This document shows, in pieces, positions 5,993 through 6,904 of a stretch of DNA of 6,904 nucleotides. Position 1 is the first letter of the stretch. Every line of letters begins with the position of its first letter. The notes beneath the pieces were generated by a model. That model did no database searches, had not been told where the DNA came from, and saw only the letters and a program-made list of their open reading frames with translations. The position numbers and the translations under genes were made by a program. Origin of the DNA: Candidatus Schekmanbacteria bacterium (GTDB lineage Bacteria > Schekmanbacteria > GWA2-38-11 > J061); the NCBI GenBank assembly GCA_003695725.1, contig RFHX01000003.1:1-6904 (forward strand). The letters are read 5' to 3'.

Positions 5993-6904
5993 TTATGAAG
6001 ATAAGAAATCTAATTTTCCTGAGATTTTTAATTTGAATGTTTCATCTGTATCGAAATTATTGACTGTTATTCGTTTCAACTTATAGGGATTATCTCCGTT
6101 CTTATTCAAGCCAAAAATAGTCGAACAACATAATCTATAACCACAAGTTTCAAAATATTCATTCTTTATATTCTTAAAAAACCTGCTTCCTCCATAGGGA
6201 AGAGCAAATGAGGTTATTTCTTTCCCCACAAGTCTTTCAAGAATCGATTTTGATGTTTTTAGTTCATAAATTATTTCATCCTCTGTCAGATTTGTAAAAT
6301 TACAATGAGAATGGCTATGTGAACCAATTTCAAAAAATTGAGCTAAATCCTTTAACTCATTTGGAGAGAAAAAATTTTCATCTATATATTCAAACAAATC
6401 GTTATCCGATATTGAAGGTTTCAGGGATTCGTATCGATAGTTGTAATTCTTATATCTGCTTGCCATTTTTTTACGGAATACTTCAGATTTTACAAAGTCA
6501 GGAATAACACTTTTTTCGATGATTCCTGTTATAATGAATATCGTTGCAGGTATATTTTTTTCTTTCAAATAGGGAAGGGCGAATTTCTTCAAAATTTTAT
6601 ATCCATCGTCAAATGTAATTGCCGCCAGGGGTTTACCGTAGAGGTTTTTTTTCTCCTCTGTAATTTGGTTGATTATTTCATTTAGAGAAACAATGTGAAA
6701 GTATTTCGAGAGAGATTCGACTTGGCTTTTGAAATTTATAAAAGAGCAGTTAGTTGTCAGCGAAATTCTTTTTCCTGATTCAAGGCAGTTGTCCTCTATT
6801 CCATGATAAGAGAGAATCAAACAGGAAGATAAATCTATTTTTTTAAGAAGATAGTCGAGAAATTTATTCTGTAATTTTCCCTTTAATATTTTACTTCCTA
6901 TTAC
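5993..6904 (-). CDS. Polysaccharide deacetylase (NodB-type carbohydrate esterase 4), 5' end outside window
   Basis: The enzyme should remove N- or O-acetyl groups from a polysaccharide using a divalent metal. The only candidate start in the window, a TTG at 6820, has no SD and would begin right at LILSYHGIED. The frame stays open for 28 more codons to the edge with no ATG, GTG or TTG, so the gene starts outside. Numbering from that TTG, YHG is at 5-7. NodB motif 1, TFDDGY, is at 69-74, with catalytic-base Asp71 and metal-binding Asp72. Motif 2, HSHSH, is at 168-172, with metal ligands His168 and His172. FALPYGG at 205-211 takes the place of motif 3 (RxPY/FG), with no Arg. Between motifs 1 and 2 is a charged insertion of about 55 residues (108-162), common in deacetylases of exopolysaccharide loci. 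The ending (YRLCCSTIFGLN...LKRITV) is also typical of that group. No signal peptide or membrane helix is visible in the part present. The epimerase gene follows after 25 bases. Confidence 0.93.
   Translation of the reverse strand, partial: VIGSKILKGKLQNKFLDYLLKKIDLSSCLILSYHGIEDNCLESGKRISLTTNCSFINFKSQVESLSKYFHIVSLNEIINQITEEKKNLYGKPLAAITFDDGYKILKKFALPYLKEKNIPATIFIITGIIEKSVIPDFVKSEVFRKKMASRYKNYNYRYESLKPSISDNDLFEYIDENFFSPNELKDLAQFFEIGSHSHSHCNFTNLTEDEIIYELKTSKSILERLVGKEITSFALPYGGSRFFKNIKNEYFETCGYRLCCSTIFGLNKNGDNPYKLKRITVNNFDTDETFKLKISGKLDFLSS

Overview
This is AT-rich bacterial chromosomal DNA with closely packed genes and standard Shine-Dalgarno (SD) sites (GGAGG-type). The best clue to the organism is a small gene at 2986-3162 on the minus strand that encodes CcoS, an assembly factor for cbb3-type cytochrome c oxidase. 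It points to a Gram-negative-type bacterium that respires at low oxygen. The other genes do not fix a phylum, and I do not name a species. I see no rRNA, tRNA, CRISPR array, transposon or phage gene.

Layout. (1) Positions 1-1062, plus strand: the C-terminal part of a probably secreted, beta-rich protein ending in a module with an Asp-rich, calcium-loop-like motif. It is open at the left edge. (2) Positions 1102-3162, minus strand, transcribed right to left: ccoS, then an aldo/keto reductase fused to a two-cluster ferredoxin-like tail, then a rhomboid intramembrane serine protease. The last two are 18 bases apart and very likely co-transcribed. ccoS lies 90 bases ahead and may or may not share the transcript. 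(3) Positions 3163-3352: a divergent intergenic region with a good sigma70-type promoter facing right. (4) Positions 3353/3374-4666, plus strand: a 12-helix major facilitator exporter. (5) Positions 4679-6904, minus strand, transcribed right to left: a polysaccharide deacetylase (open at the right edge), a nucleotide-sugar-type epimerase/dehydratase 25 bases behind it, then a small two-helix membrane protein that converges on the MFS gene.

How the genes fit together. The deacetylase and epimerase pair looks like the edge of a cell-surface polysaccharide locus. The ccoS/reductase/rhomboid group joins redox and membrane functions, but no single pathway follows from the sequence. CcoS normally sits with ccoG, ccoH and ccoI and here has none of them next to it. 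No stretch longer than 300 bases lacks a gene.

I found no convincing new multi-gene system. The points most worth a second look are the stand-alone ccoS, which is easily missed because longer spurious frames run opposite it, and the reductase's Arg in place of the usual catalytic Lys next to two Fe-S cluster motifs.
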